A stretch of DNA of 64,000 nucleotides, taken from positions 33,798,136 through 33,862,135 of the forward strand of contig OW028580.1 in the NCBI GenBank assembly GCA_932294295.1, given 5' to 3'. The stretch comes from Alitta virens (lineage: Eukaryota; Annelida; Polychaeta; Phyllodocida; Nereididae). Below, one piece after another: positions 42,878-52,944 of the stretch; position 1 is the first letter of the stretch; each line of letters begins with the position of its first letter. The notes beneath the pieces are model-generated. The model did not search any database. It had not been told where the DNA came from and saw only the letters and a program-made list of their open reading frames with translations. The position numbers were made by a program, and so were the translations under genes.

Positions 42878-45028
42878 ATGAAATTCATTCACTTTAATGG
42901 AGTCCTACTGATGATATTATTCCTAGTTGGAACCTCAGAGGGCCACAGCATCTGTGCTCAATTTCAGAACGGCCCAAATGGAACCATGTTGGTCTACGTC
43001 ATAGCATCCTTCGATTATCAAGTTTCCTGGATGGTCGTTGTGAATATCACAGGATTGGATTTAGCCAACATCACAGTAAGTAATGCATTTTATTCATGCC
43101 AATGAATTAAATTGGAAACTTTACAATATCACAAAACAGGTATAATGCTATTGCACTTTGTACCACATTGACTGATGTTGATTTTATTACAATTTTTAAT
43201 GTCTCAATACTACTGGGTCTGAAGCTTAGTCAGCTGATATGAACAACTGCAGAGGCAGACATAATGATGAGATAAGCTTGGAGTTCACACCATGTTACAA
43301 ATTTACCCCATGGGTGGGGTCTTTTATTTGCCTGTCATTGATTACCAATATAATGTCCCATGTGATCAATGGGATGTGGCCAATGAAAAGTGTCCAGGGT
43401 GCGGATCGAATCTGGGACCTTCAACAGAGCTAAATGCCAAATGCTGTTCAAGCAGTGCATGGTAGATTTTTACCTGGAAGGTTAGATAATCTAACAATAA
43501 AAAATTGTTTTCAATATTTCTTTTATAAACATAACAATGGTCCAGTTTATTAATACCTTGCAGTCAGCAAAGTAAGTAAGAATCAGAATCAGAATTCAAA
43601 ATCAGAATTTTTCTGTATTTGCACAAAAACGTTGCAAAAATACTTGTGCTGGAGACCACCAAATGAGGCTCTGGTCCGGCTGCCTGGTGGCCATCATGGA
43701 AGTGCGAGAATGTATGTAGCTAAGTACATAAGTAAGTAAGGAAGTAATTAAATATTTAAGTAAGTAATTAAGTAAGTAAGTGAGAAAGTGAGTAAATGAG
43801 AAAGTGAATAAGTAGGTAAGTAGGTCAGTGAGTGAAAGAGTGAGTGAGATAGTGAGTATGTATGTAAGTGATTGAGCGAGTAAAATCTATCTAGTGTCGA
43901 ATAAAATAGCAGACAAACATCAATCCATAAACTGAAGTGCCCCTTGATTTTATAAATATATTTATTCAATTATTTCATAAAAAAATAATTTATCTTTCAG
44001 AATGTCAACAAAAGTGCATCTTTCAATCGTGTCGAACAGAACACATTTGCGGTCAGTTTTGGAACATCCTCTGGAAATGAAAATGTGGCCATAGCTGTCC
44101 AGGGTCAAGAAATTCCTAGAACCACAGCATCTGCTATGGTCACTGGCCGTGTGATAGATCAAAATAGTGGGATGTCTGAAGTGAGCTGCCAGGGTGGTTA
44201 GTATTTCCATAATAGTTAATACGTCATCTTATATGCTTTTTGGTGATTTATTATCACACTTTTTATAAATTATTCAGTTTTGCGCCTGACTAACACATTT
44301 AGCTACAGTGAATTACCATTAATAATAGAAACTTCTACTTAGTAGATATCTGTTAATGCTTTCTGAATGTGATGTATCTGTGAATGTATACCTAGTTGAC
44401 CAGTTGATGATTTTTATTTTTTATGGTTTGTTGTGTTGCAGTAAGCACCACACCTCAGGCAACCACAGCCGCTGAGACAACAAGTGCCCCGGCCCCCTTG
44501 ACCAGTGGGCAAACAGGAAATGGGTGGCCATCCAGTGGAACTACACAGACAAAGCTAACACCAAGGATAGCACAGATATCATACTCCAAGAGGTCAGATG
44601 AAGAATATACAACTAATTCAACAGCGACTTCACTCCTAATTGACTCCTCGCATGAAACATGTTATGATTATCTCAGAAGAACATCACTGACATCGAGGAC
44701 ATCCATCAAAGTCACGTTGGCATCACCCGCAAACCAGAATGTCAGCATCAACATTACTGGAAACCAGGCTTACAGCTGTAGCCATGCAGTAGTGTATGCG
44801 AAAGACTCAATGAACTGTGTCACTCCAAAGTACAAAGAATGCAAATTGGAGACTGAGAGCGAAGTTTATGTACAAAAATATGTCAATGGTGCGCCAAGTG
44901 GTTACCATATTCATAATTGTCTGTTCAATTGTTTTTGCTATACCAACTGTTCCGATATTTACGTTGAATACATTTACTTGTACTTAGGACTGACATCAAA
45001 CCCGGCTGTATGCAAGATATATATATAG
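42878..45028 (+). CDS. Secreted two-domain Cys/Thr-rich protein, three exons, intact
   Basis: Exons 42878-43075, 44001-44196 and 44442-45028 join in matching phases (0, then 1) to give 326 residues. Exon 1 starts MKFIHFNGVLLMILFLVGTS, a clear signal peptide, then HSICAQFQNGPNGT and VSWMVVVNITG. With exon 2 (ASFNRVEQNTFAVSFGTSSG) it forms a ~110-residue domain whose alternating pattern resembles a CBM2-type beta-sandwich; I regard that as a guess. Exon 3 begins with a mucin-like linker (STTPQATTAAETTSAPAP) and ends in a Cys-rich domain (HETCYDYLRRTSL, YSCSHAVVYAKDSMNCV, CLFNCFCYTNC). Many N-glycosylation sites. AATAAA lies at about 45188. A decayed paralogue follows at 46.8 kb. Function unknown; extracellular. 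Confidence 0.8.
43250..43465 (-). repeat. SINE family A in intron 1 of the secreted-protein gene
   Basis: Reverse-oriented family A: CATAATGATGAGATAAG, GAGTTCACACCATGTTACAA, TTTACCCCATGGGTGGG, then a diverged body and GATCGAATCTGGGACCTTC (B-box region). Confidence 0.85.
43590..43880. repeat. AAGT/GAGT-type microsatellite with LINE-tail-like flank
   Basis: AATCAGAATCAGAATTCAAAATCAG is followed by TTTGCACAAAAACGTTGCAA and then about 170 bases of TAAG/TGAG tetranucleotide variants. Intronic. The short antisense frame is due to the repeat. Confidence 0.85.
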
Positions 45029-45189
45029 TGGTATGGTTGAAACAAAATTTCCATTACTCGTGTAACCGTTAAAATGCTCCACTTAGACTGTATTCCTATT
45101 GTTCTAAATAGGCAATAACAACGAAAATGTTGGCTTAGTTTTGCATAATATAGGCATTTAAACAATGAAGACAATCAAACAAATCAAAT

Positions 45190-46030
45190 AAAATGTTTGT
45201 GGGTTATATCCCTCCGCCTTTGGCATCGGAATATAACCAACTAAAATGGTAGTTAATTCCCTCCTGTTTGGGATATAACTCTTACATATTCTCCAAGGGA
45301 AGGTTTCAGTGTTGTTTGGAATAACTGGAACACATTAATTTCAATACAAATATATAGACAACCTATGATGCACAGAAAAATTTCGGAATGCTGTCGAGGT
45401 GATATTTAACTGTGTGATGCACCATGACTACAGGGGTTACAGTTAACTTTGAATTTAATTTCTGTAGTTTGAATACCTCAGGCTTCATTCCCCATAACAT
45501 TTGTATGAGTGTTTTTTACCCCTAGGGTACTTTTAATTAAATAAATATTGTATTAACATAATGCTTATCACGTCAATATTCACTTAAAAGTTGTTACTGC
45601 CTCTTATCATTCAATGACAAATATTGAATTTTTTTTTTTTATTGTGCTGCAGCTAGGAATTTGCCAGTAAAACCCAGTCTTATCCTTATATTATTTTACT
45701 AAGAGAATCATCTTTGCTGAAAGTATGCTTTTAACGAAGTGTGTGTTCTGTTCACTTGGCTTTGCTGAGAATCAATTAATTATTGAAATACTAACTAAAA
45801 TGGCACACAGTGCTTCAGGTGTTATTGTATCCAGTTGACATAATATGGGCACAAAATAAATCAATGCAGCAGATAAAATGTAGTGATGCCAACACTATTG
45901 TGTCATGAGATTCACAAAGTAAAAAGACGTTCACTAAAGGTCAAAATGAGATTGATCCCAATTCTACCTGTCTGTGGCAACAACTATAGTCAGCACAACC
46001 AGATATAGATATGTAGATAGATAACAAGTA
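45190..46030. other. Spacer, nothing recognised
   Basis: AT-rich. The phrase GGGATATAACTC with GTTAATTCCCTCC near 45245-45285 recalls similar text at 10650 and 38930, probably a dispersed repeat. No exon supported. Confidence 0.45.
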
Positions 46031-46225
46031 ATGATGAGGTGATACGACGTGAGTCCACACCTATAGGAACAGCTAGGTGCAGGGAGAACTAGGTATAGCA
46101 AACAGTGTACCTTGCCTAGAGCCCTGTGTTGTCCACTGGGGTTCAATGTCTCCCCCCCCCAACAGTGTTACCACCCTGTGCAGGAAGCCCAAGACTTTCT
46201 AGTGCAAAGGTGATGTATGATGGTT
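46030..46225. repeat. Repeat family C member with SINE-A tail remnant
   Basis: GATGAGGTGATACGACG and GAGTCCACACC resemble the SINE-A tail. AGCTAGGTGCAGG, GCCCTGTGTTGTCCACTGG and GTTCAATGTCT, then AGGAAGCCCAAGACTTTC match the repeat at 49145-49275 and, less completely, 52255-52345. A C9 run is inside. Confidence 0.55.
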
Positions 46226-46806
46226 GCTAGTTATGTGGCGGCATGTACTTTCAACTGAATAGGCTCCAGAGCAATAAAATACCATGCAATGCATGAAAAT
46301 ACAACTGCCAGTTCTGTCATTCTTTGTTCAGTCACGTTAAGCTTATCACTGAAATTGGCCTGGAGCTGCTGAGATAACCTGTGCAATTGTTTTCACTTGT
46401 ATACTGTCAAGAGCATGGGCTTATGAGATTCAGAGTTTCTAAGTTACACACACATGAGAGACATGAGAGACATTCAATTATTCAGTACACATCAAAGTCA
46501 GATAATAATATAATAACATTGACATTACATTCCCTCCAACCAAAAGAGATTGCCTTTGCTGATAATAAAGCATCACTCTAAGTCAGGACATCAAGACAGG
46601 GTGCCATTCAAATGTTTCAAAATCCTTCAGGGTTCACCCAAAGTAATTTTTCCAGATATGTAAGTTGTGAAAAACAGCAACATGCTTCAGTTATAATAAC
46701 ATGGGCAAAATTTAATATGCTTTTGAGAGTCTAACTTGTAGCGAGGCAGCTAGAGCTTATTCAAGGTCTGTCATACTCCACTAATTAGCCATCAAGCCAA
46801 CATATA

Positions 46807-48196
46807 ATGGCTTCATTGGTCTTTCTGGGATCTTTCTCACTGGTGTTCTCCATAATCTCATGTTCTGCTGGCTAGTCGTTTAGCATCTGCGCTCAGAAGG
46901 TGAACCACTTTTCAAATGGCAGTGTAGCAGTCCAGGTGACAGTGGTGTTAGGTTATCAAGTGGACTGGGAAGTGAAGCTAACATTCAGCGGTGTGAATTT
47001 AGGATCAGTTGATGTAAGTATTATGATCAGAACAGCTCATTAAGAACACGCAAATAAATAAACAGTTTTCCTCAAATTTAAAATTAAGTTTTACAAGCTA
47101 GATTCAGCTTGATTCAGCCATACCACTAGCTTGACCACTACCCTGCTACCAGCCACTGAACCAAATAGTTTAGTTTTCGTTGTGTACTTGAAGCTATAAA
47201 TATTAACTAAATATATTAAATTTAAGAGCATCTTTTCAAATTAAAACCCATGTCACAATGATAAGATGGGAAATTATTACATTATATTCAGGTTCCTCCA
47301 GCTAGACATGGCTTGGTTTGGCTCATTGAAGCTTCAGATACCTAGATAGATAGATAGATAGATAGATAGATATGGAAAGTGCAGCCCTCTAAGGCAAGTT
47401 CTTGATGGTTGATTGATGAGGTGAGAGAGGAGAGGAGTCCACCCATGTTACAAATTGTCCCCTGAAAGACTTAATTTTCAACTATATCACTCAGTGAGCC
47501 CTCTGAATGATCTGATGTCATACTACGCATTCCTGAAAAAAGGTCATATTAAGTGCCATTTGAATTGCTCTTATGATTTCACTATCTGTCACACATGGTC
47601 AGTTCGATCTCCCAGCCTCACACTCTTTTTGTCTGATTACAGTTGTCACACCATTACCTGACATTACATCTGCTCCTGCGCAAACCACACAATTCATCAC
47701 ACTATCAGAGCAAAGTATATTTGCTCAAGCAACTACAGAGGATAACATATTCAAATGCAGTTGGTCATCTTTATGCTTCTAATTTAACAGCAACCTCACT
47801 CCTGACAACTCGCATGAGACATGCATTAACTATACAGAAAGAACATCGCTGACCATCAGGACCTCCATCAAGGTCACTTTAGCATCACCTACAAACCACA
47901 ATGTCAGCATCTGCATCATAGGAAACCAGGCTTACAGCTGCAGCCATGCAGTGGTGTATGCCAAAGACAATGCTACCTGTGTGACATCGAAGTGTAGAGA
48001 GTGTGAACTGGAAAATGCGACCCAAGTTTGGGTACACCTATCGGGTGCAAATGATGAGGGATTTTTCATCCCTAGATGTATTTTCACTTGTTCAAGTGGT
48101 TCCTGTGGTGGAAATTGCCTTGAGATATATCTGGAATATATATATATCTCCCAATCTCAGTTCTCGAAACCTGCAGTGTCTGAGGTAACTTTGTGA
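46807..48196 (+). pseudogene. Decayed paralogue of the secreted two-domain gene
   Basis: Exon 1 (46807-47013) reads MASLVFLGSFSLVFSIISCS, AG, stop, SFSICAQKVNHFSNGS, VDWEVKLTFSGVNLGSVD, then GTAAGT. TAG at 46873-46875 lies right after the signal peptide. The exon 3 equivalent (47643-48196) has a Thr/Gln linker that meets TAA near 47780, and relative to the intact gene a 4-base deletion near 47801-47812 shifts the frame before NSHETCINYTERTSL, NQAYSCSHAVVYAKD, CRECELENATQVWV and CIFTCSSGSCGGNC. No equivalent of exon 2 was found between 47014 and 47640. The Cys-rich C-terminal domain stays open to a TGA, so it may have decayed recently. Confidence 0.85.
47340..47372. repeat. (GATA)n microsatellite
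   Basis: About seven GATA units in the intron of the decayed paralogue. A short reversed SINE-A tail fragment (GGAGTCCACCCATGTTACAA) follows at about 47435-47455. Confidence 0.9.
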
Positions 48197-48229
48197 GGAT
48201 GTGGATTGAAGATGTAATGCACATCAACC

Positions 48230-48865
48230 AAATTTATTTTCAATAACAGAACACTAGAATCAAAACAATAAAAGAGTCTTTTTGTTGCTGTTTTCTGTAA
48301 ATGATTTTTTGATTTTACATTCTATGTGAACAGATTGTGTTAGTCAGATTTGTAAGTAGGAATTTAATAACAATGTTTAATTGTAATGTGGGATTTCAGT
48401 TGGGCTGAATATTACGTGGTTCCAGTTAGCAGGTGAGGTTTGGTTTGATGTGGTTATTTCTAGCTAAAGATAGTTGAAAGTCATAATGGGAGGTATAGTA
48501 CATTATAGAATATGATGTTGAGGCCAACTCACTAATACAAGACTCATGCATTGTTTTCTGCTATCCCAATTGGCCATCATACCCGAAGCAAATGTCTGTC
48601 CTTTTCACATTCAATGAACCGGACGAACTAGCTTATGTTTCATTGACTGAATATGCATTCATCTCATAAAAAACTCCATTACCTGCTAATCAATGTTCTT
48701 GTGTGTCTTTGTCATGTGTCTTACTTTCTTCTTCACATCCTGCTCAAGACATGACTTGCATATTTTAGTTTTTACATCGATATTGCAGCTGGGTGGTTTC
48801 AAGTCTGTACAAACTGACCAAGCTTCAAACCCAGTAGCATTGTGACATTGGTCGAACATATGTAG
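48230..48865. other. Spacer, nothing recognised
   Basis: AT-rich 3' flank of the decayed paralogue. AATAAA-like words occur near 48267. No exon supported. Confidence 0.5.
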
Positions 48866-48869
48866 CTGC

Positions 48870-49115
48870 TGCATGGGATGGTGGTTAAGGGATCTTGTAG
48901 TTTAAACTCATTGTACAGCTATGCTGAAGGTCGAATCCGATGAGAGTTATCTCTCTTCCACTTGTCCCAGCATAGACACAAAGTAGAAGACACCACCAAT
49001 TAAACGTGAACAAAATCTAGAGCGAACATGAAGATGAAGCGCATGTAGCTTGCCCATGCTGGGATTCGAAACCAGCCCTTCCTTGAAGCCAGTCAGAGCA
49101 TTGCAATAAGCCACT
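48870..49115 (-). repeat. SINE family A spanning the left edge of the 8.2-kb unit
   Basis: TTGTCCCAGCATAGACACAA, ACACCACCAATTAAACGTG, GTAGCTTGCCCATGCTGGG and ATTCGAAACCAGCCCTTCC are a diverged reversed family A copy with the tRNA-like head at the right. The duplicated unit starts at about 48997-49001, inside this SINE, so the downstream copy (57205-57319) holds only its head half. Confidence 0.75.
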
Positions 49116-49144
49116 CAGAAGTGGGACAGTGGGTTAGTGAGTTT

Positions 49145-49275
49145 ATTTAATGAAGTGGTATAGGAAAGCTGGACGAGCATGACTGCAGCATGCACTACGC
49201 ACAGCCCTGTGTTGGCCACTTGGGTTTGATGTCTTTACACTTGCCATGAGGAGGCCCACAACTTTCAGGGTCATA
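49145..49275. repeat. Repeat family C member (copy at 57349-57479)
   Basis: GGTATAGGAAAGCTGGACGA, GCATGACTGCAGCATGCAC, AGCCCTGTGTTGGCCAC, GGGTTTGATGTCTTTACAC, TTGCCATGAGGAGGCCCAC, AACTTTCAGG. Related to 46.06 and 52.26 kb. It may be an extended SINE 3' module, since it directly follows the SINE head at 49115. Confidence 0.6.
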
Positions 49276-49621
49276 TAGTTGCTTTTGTGATTTACAATGA
49301 ATTATATAGGATATCTAACACTACCTACACCGATTTAATTTGAACTTTCCCTAATGCTACCTATTAAAGAACTTAAGGGTATATTTGTAAGGTATACTTT
49401 TCATTGAATTTTCATTGGATTCAGGGTGTTACTACTGAAAAACTTTTCCAAGGCCTCCTCAAGAGTGAAAATCTTTTTGTCAAGTTGGAGTCCATCTTCA
49501 TGCAGTTTTTCCCTCCTTTTCTATTGATAATGATGATAATGATGATGATGATGGTGATTGGGCATTCCTTAAAAGTTGGCAACAAATATTTGTTGAAACT
49601 CTATATCACCAATCTCTTGGG

Positions 49622-49783
49622 GCTATAGACCTGGGCAGAAATATAATCCATCCTGTCGAGCTGAATGACAGTCTATTATTATTTTATGCAAAGATCTCTC
49701 TCGACAGTTGGCATCACTTCTGCTATGTATACATCAGTGCTAATGGACTACGAAATGAATCAACTCCTATGGCATATTTAAAG
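49622..49783 (+). pseudogene. Possible pentraxin/LamG-like exon remnant (copy at 57826-57987)
   Basis: One frame reads AIDLGRNIIHPVELNDSLLL, FYAKISLDSWHHFCYVYIS, ANGLRNESTPMAYLK and ends before GTACGC. SWHHFCxxxxS.NG is reminiscent of the pentraxin/LamG strand motif. No partner exon was found. The upstream frame at 49404 holds a GAT microsatellite and no domain. Confidence 0.3.
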
Positions 49784-49962
49784 GTACGCATCTGCATCCG
49801 CATACAAAATTGAACACTGAATTAGGAGCACTGCTAAGTTAGCACCGCAGAAATACAATGTCAAACTGAGATATATGTGAAACGCTGGACTTTGCATCAA
49901 ACTCTTCAGACATTGTACAAGCGTTAACTTAATTACTTAACTACGTTTTATATCTATTTATC

Positions 49963-50998
49963 ATGGATATTCATGTAGATAACACCTCTGAATATGATCC
50001 AGGGTTTCAAACAACAGAAGTTTCAATTAAGTTGAACCCTTCAGAGAGTTTTACTGAAATGGTATTGATATCCCAAGATAAAACTCTTATTGAAAAGATC
50101 AGGAGGGTGTTCGAACTATATATGATTGTTATTATTGACGTCATGGGCATACTGACCAATACACTTTGCCTTCTTGTCTTCCCAATATCTGCACCTTTGT
50201 GGAGTAAGGCCATGTCAGTATACCTTTGCATCACTGCAGCCACAGATTTATATATAAACATTGACATTCTGCTGGATTTAGTAAAAATAAATGTAAATTA
50301 TGCAGGACTTGTTGCATGCAGAATTGCATCGACTTTGTTCTATGTGAGTGCTCATTTGTCAAACATGTGCCTCCCCTGAAGGCCTTGTTATGGCTTAGTA
50401 GAAGAAGAACTCTTTGTGTTGCACTGTGTTTATTTCTCGGAGTACTTGCAGTTGATCTACAGAATGGTTTTACTCATTCTATGATAACTAAAAATGCTGG
50501 ATTGGAATGTAGCTACAGCCCAAACGGTGACATTAGATCAACCATATGGCAATTTCCATGTCTTCATATGGCCTTGGATTGATGCTATGTTATACTCTTT
50601 TTTCCCTCTGATAACCATAACATCCTTAAACATTCTTATAGCTTGGCAGCTTCACTTGTCAAAAAAATCAACAAAATGCAATGATGAATGGTAACATAAA
50701 CAGGAATAATTATCCCATGTCACTGACTCAACGAAAAGCAACTATTACGCTGTTGTCTGTAACGAGTTCTTTCATCGTACTAACTACACCAATAGCTGTC
50801 ATGTTGATTATTGAAAAGATGTATGACATTTACGAAAACCAGGAAACTGTACTTATTTGGAGACTAGTAAGGCAAATCACAGGCATGCTCATGTATACCA
50901 ATCACTCTGTAAACTTTTTTATATATTACTCGACATATGGAATGTTCAAAAAGCAAATAGTATCAATGTTGAGTTGCAAGAAATGTGTGATATCATAA
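49963..50998 (+). pseudogene. Rhodopsin-like GPCR pseudogene, DRY segment deleted (copy A)
   Basis: From the ATG at 49963 the frame gives an N-terminus with N-glycosylation sites, TM1 (ELYMIVIIDVMGILTNTLCL), TM2 (SVYLCITAATDLYINIDILL) and the start of TM3 (CRIASTLFYVSAHLSNMC), then stops. The second frame resumes at PLKALLWLSRRRTLCVALCL (TM4) and the ECSYSPNG loop; the third gives FIWPWIDAMLYSFFPLITIT (TM5); the fourth gives TM6 (LLSVTSSFIVLTTPIAVMLI) and TM7 (MLMYTNHSVNFFIYYSTYGM). The end of TM3 with the E/DRY motif is missing, which no splice site explains. NHSxNFFIYY replaces NPxxY, as in some invertebrate peptide receptors. Three frame breaks and a deletion: pseudogene. Confidence 0.88.
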
Positions 50999-51840
50999 CT
51001 TTAATCCATTATCTCTTACGTAAAATGCAATCACTAAATTACATTGCAAAAATGCAGGAGCCTCAGTTGATTCAAAAATAATAATAAATTAATACCTTTG
51101 TTGGATTCCACATCAAACTAAACCAGTATCATTGAGTATGAAGAGACTGAAATACAATGTATAGTCTAAGGACACACCCAAGAAGCAAAGCCTGAGGAAG
51201 AATCAAACAAATGTGATTTTTATATGAACTATTACCATATGACACTAATATGTAGTTATTGCTTTACACACAACAGTTTTACTGTACTGTATAAAGAAAA
51301 GAATGGATTAAAGTTGAAGGAAATATGTTCAGAAAGGTGTTCATTTTAGTGAGATACAGTTACAAAGGATTGTTGGAACTAGCTGTAACCCTAGAAGTGA
51401 CATACAGTATGTGCAGACATAAGGAATATGAGACATGATAAAAAAAATTCTGTTCAAGGCTTCAACAACTTCACCTTATGGATACCTCGCTATTGCGGAC
51501 ACCTCGCTATTGCGGCTATTATGCACTATGAAAACTGAAAAGTTTCTTTGTTAATAGCTTTCTATATTATAAATTTAATTGTTAATACAATTTCGATTTG
51601 TGTTAATGCTGCAGCCACATCATGATAGGTTTGTAACACACTACCACTTATTTTATATAGAGTTTTAGATTGAGTGAATAATGTGACTGAAGTTTTCTTA
51701 TTATTTATTTTGTATTTTGTATTTTGTAACATTGAAAAAATACCTTATGTCTATGAAACAGTAGTTTTTATGAACTTGCCCCAAAACAACAACAAAAAAT
51801 TATAGATGGTTATGTGACCCTAACCACTCTCCTAAATGTT
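50999..51840. other. Spacer between GPCR relic and aminotransferase promoter (copy at 59203-60044)
   Basis: Contains the short direct repeat ACCTCGCTATTGCGG (51484-51513) and TATTTTGTATTTTGTATTTTG. Nothing else recognised. Confidence 0.5.
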
Positions 51841-51850
51841 TTGGGGGTAG

Positions 51851-51947
51851 TATAAAAACAAAACATTGCGGTCAGCTACAAACAGACTTGAGCAACAATT
51901 AGACTATGTAATTGAAGATAATACGTTGCATTTAAACAGTGTTAAAG
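51851..51947 (+). promoter_or_regulatory. TATA box and non-coding first exon of the aminotransferase gene (copy A)
   Basis: TATAAAA at 51851-51857 is followed about 20 bases on by an initiator-like GGTCAGCTAC, then a short AT-poor stretch ending TTAAAG before a strong GTAAGT donor at 51948. The next acceptor is ATTTCAG at 52935-52941, four bases before the coding ATG. TATA, initiator, donor and acceptor spacing fit a 5'-UTR exon. Copy B equivalent: 60055-60151. Confidence 0.6.
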
Positions 51948-51977
51948 GTAAGTGATATTTTACTAATGTGCTTCGAT

Positions 51978-52250
51978 GTTCAATGATGTGTTAACATGTG
52001 AGAACACTTATGAGTTATTTTGAAGGTATATTAACATGTTAGATCATTTAAAATGAGTTATAGTTAATGATATATAAATATGTCAGATCATTTTAAGCTA
52101 TATTTAATGATAAGTAAACATTTCAGGTGATTTATGAGTTATATTTTGTGATGTGTTAACATGTAAGTTCATTTATGAGTTATATTTTATGATATGTTAA
52201 CATGTAAGATATTTTATGAGTTATGTCGATATGTTAACATCTAAGGTCAT
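51978..52250. repeat. ~41-bp minisatellite in the 5' intron (copy at 60182-60454)
   Basis: About seven diverged units of TGATATGTTAACATGTAAG, then ATCATTTATGAGTTATATTT. TTAACAT landmarks at 51991, 52031, 52076 (variant), 52115 (variant), 52156, 52197 and 52234 give 37-44 base spacing. Confidence 0.85.
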
Positions 52251-52254
52251 TCAC

Positions 52255-52345
52255 CTAAGTGCTAGGTATGGGATAGCTGGACAGGCATAACTGCACTGTG
52301 CATTGTACAGAGCCCTGTGTAATGGCTACTAGGATTTGATTTAAT
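52255..52345. repeat. Repeat family C fragment (copy at 60459-60549)
   Basis: GGTATGGGATAGCTGGACAG, GCATAACTGCACTGTGCAT, AGAGCCCTGTGTAATGGC, related to 49145-49275. Confidence 0.55.
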
Positions 52346-52486
52346 GTTTTAGCAAGCTAATCAGTTGTATCCACTGGTGCCCTATTATGGTCCTTGTTTA
52401 TGACAGCTATCAATGAAAGTCTAGAAAGTTTGATGAAAACAAAAAAGTTCTAATTGCATCATTTTTTAATACCTATTAGCCTAGGT

Positions 52487-52570
52487 GGTGGGTAGGTGGG
52501 TCCTGTATTTCTGCACTAGTTGGGCTAATTAGGACAGGCAGGGACCATGGCAATGAGACGAAGGATGAAA
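52487..52570 (-). repeat. SINE family B, truncated (copy at 60691-60774)
   Basis: GGTGGGTAGGTGGGTCCTG, TATTTCTGCACTAGTTGGGC, TAATTAGGACAGGCAGGG and CAATGAGACGAAGGATGAAA. It stops before the tRNA-like head. It lies in the aminotransferase 5' intron, 30 bases from the antisense element at 52600. Confidence 0.85.
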
Positions 52571-52599
52571 ATTTACAAATATCACTTTCAACAATATTT

Positions 52600-52636
52600 A
52601 GGTGTCAACGGAGGTGATCCATCTAAATTGCTGCAG
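52600..52636 (-). repeat. 37-bp perfect inverted copy of an aminotransferase exon segment (copy A)
   Basis: Bases 52600-52636 are the exact reverse complement of 53958-53994, which encodes CSNLDGSPPLTP in the aminotransferase. The inverted copy is in the same transcript's 5' intron, 1.3 kb upstream. The duplicate unit has the same pair (60804-60840 and 62162-62198). Homology beyond the 37 bases is not obvious. Confidence 0.95.
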
Positions 52637-52944
52637 AATCTAGGTTGTAAAAAAAATTGAATTCTGTGGTGGTTGGTTGATGCAAAATAATTCATCTGCA
52701 GTAAAAAACTGGTCCAGTCCAATTCTGTTTGTAAATGATGAGCTAGTACTGAGTGTTTGTTGCACCACAATTCGCCCCCAACTGGATGTTTCGTCACTGG
52801 AATGTGATTGATTTGTCATCCGATATTGGTCGTTTCGTGTTATCTCAAATTCTTATTTTGAAAATCGGCATTTTAATCTCAAAACAGTACTCATTGAGAA
52901 CATTCACATTGCACTGATGTAATATATTATTAATTTCAGGGACC

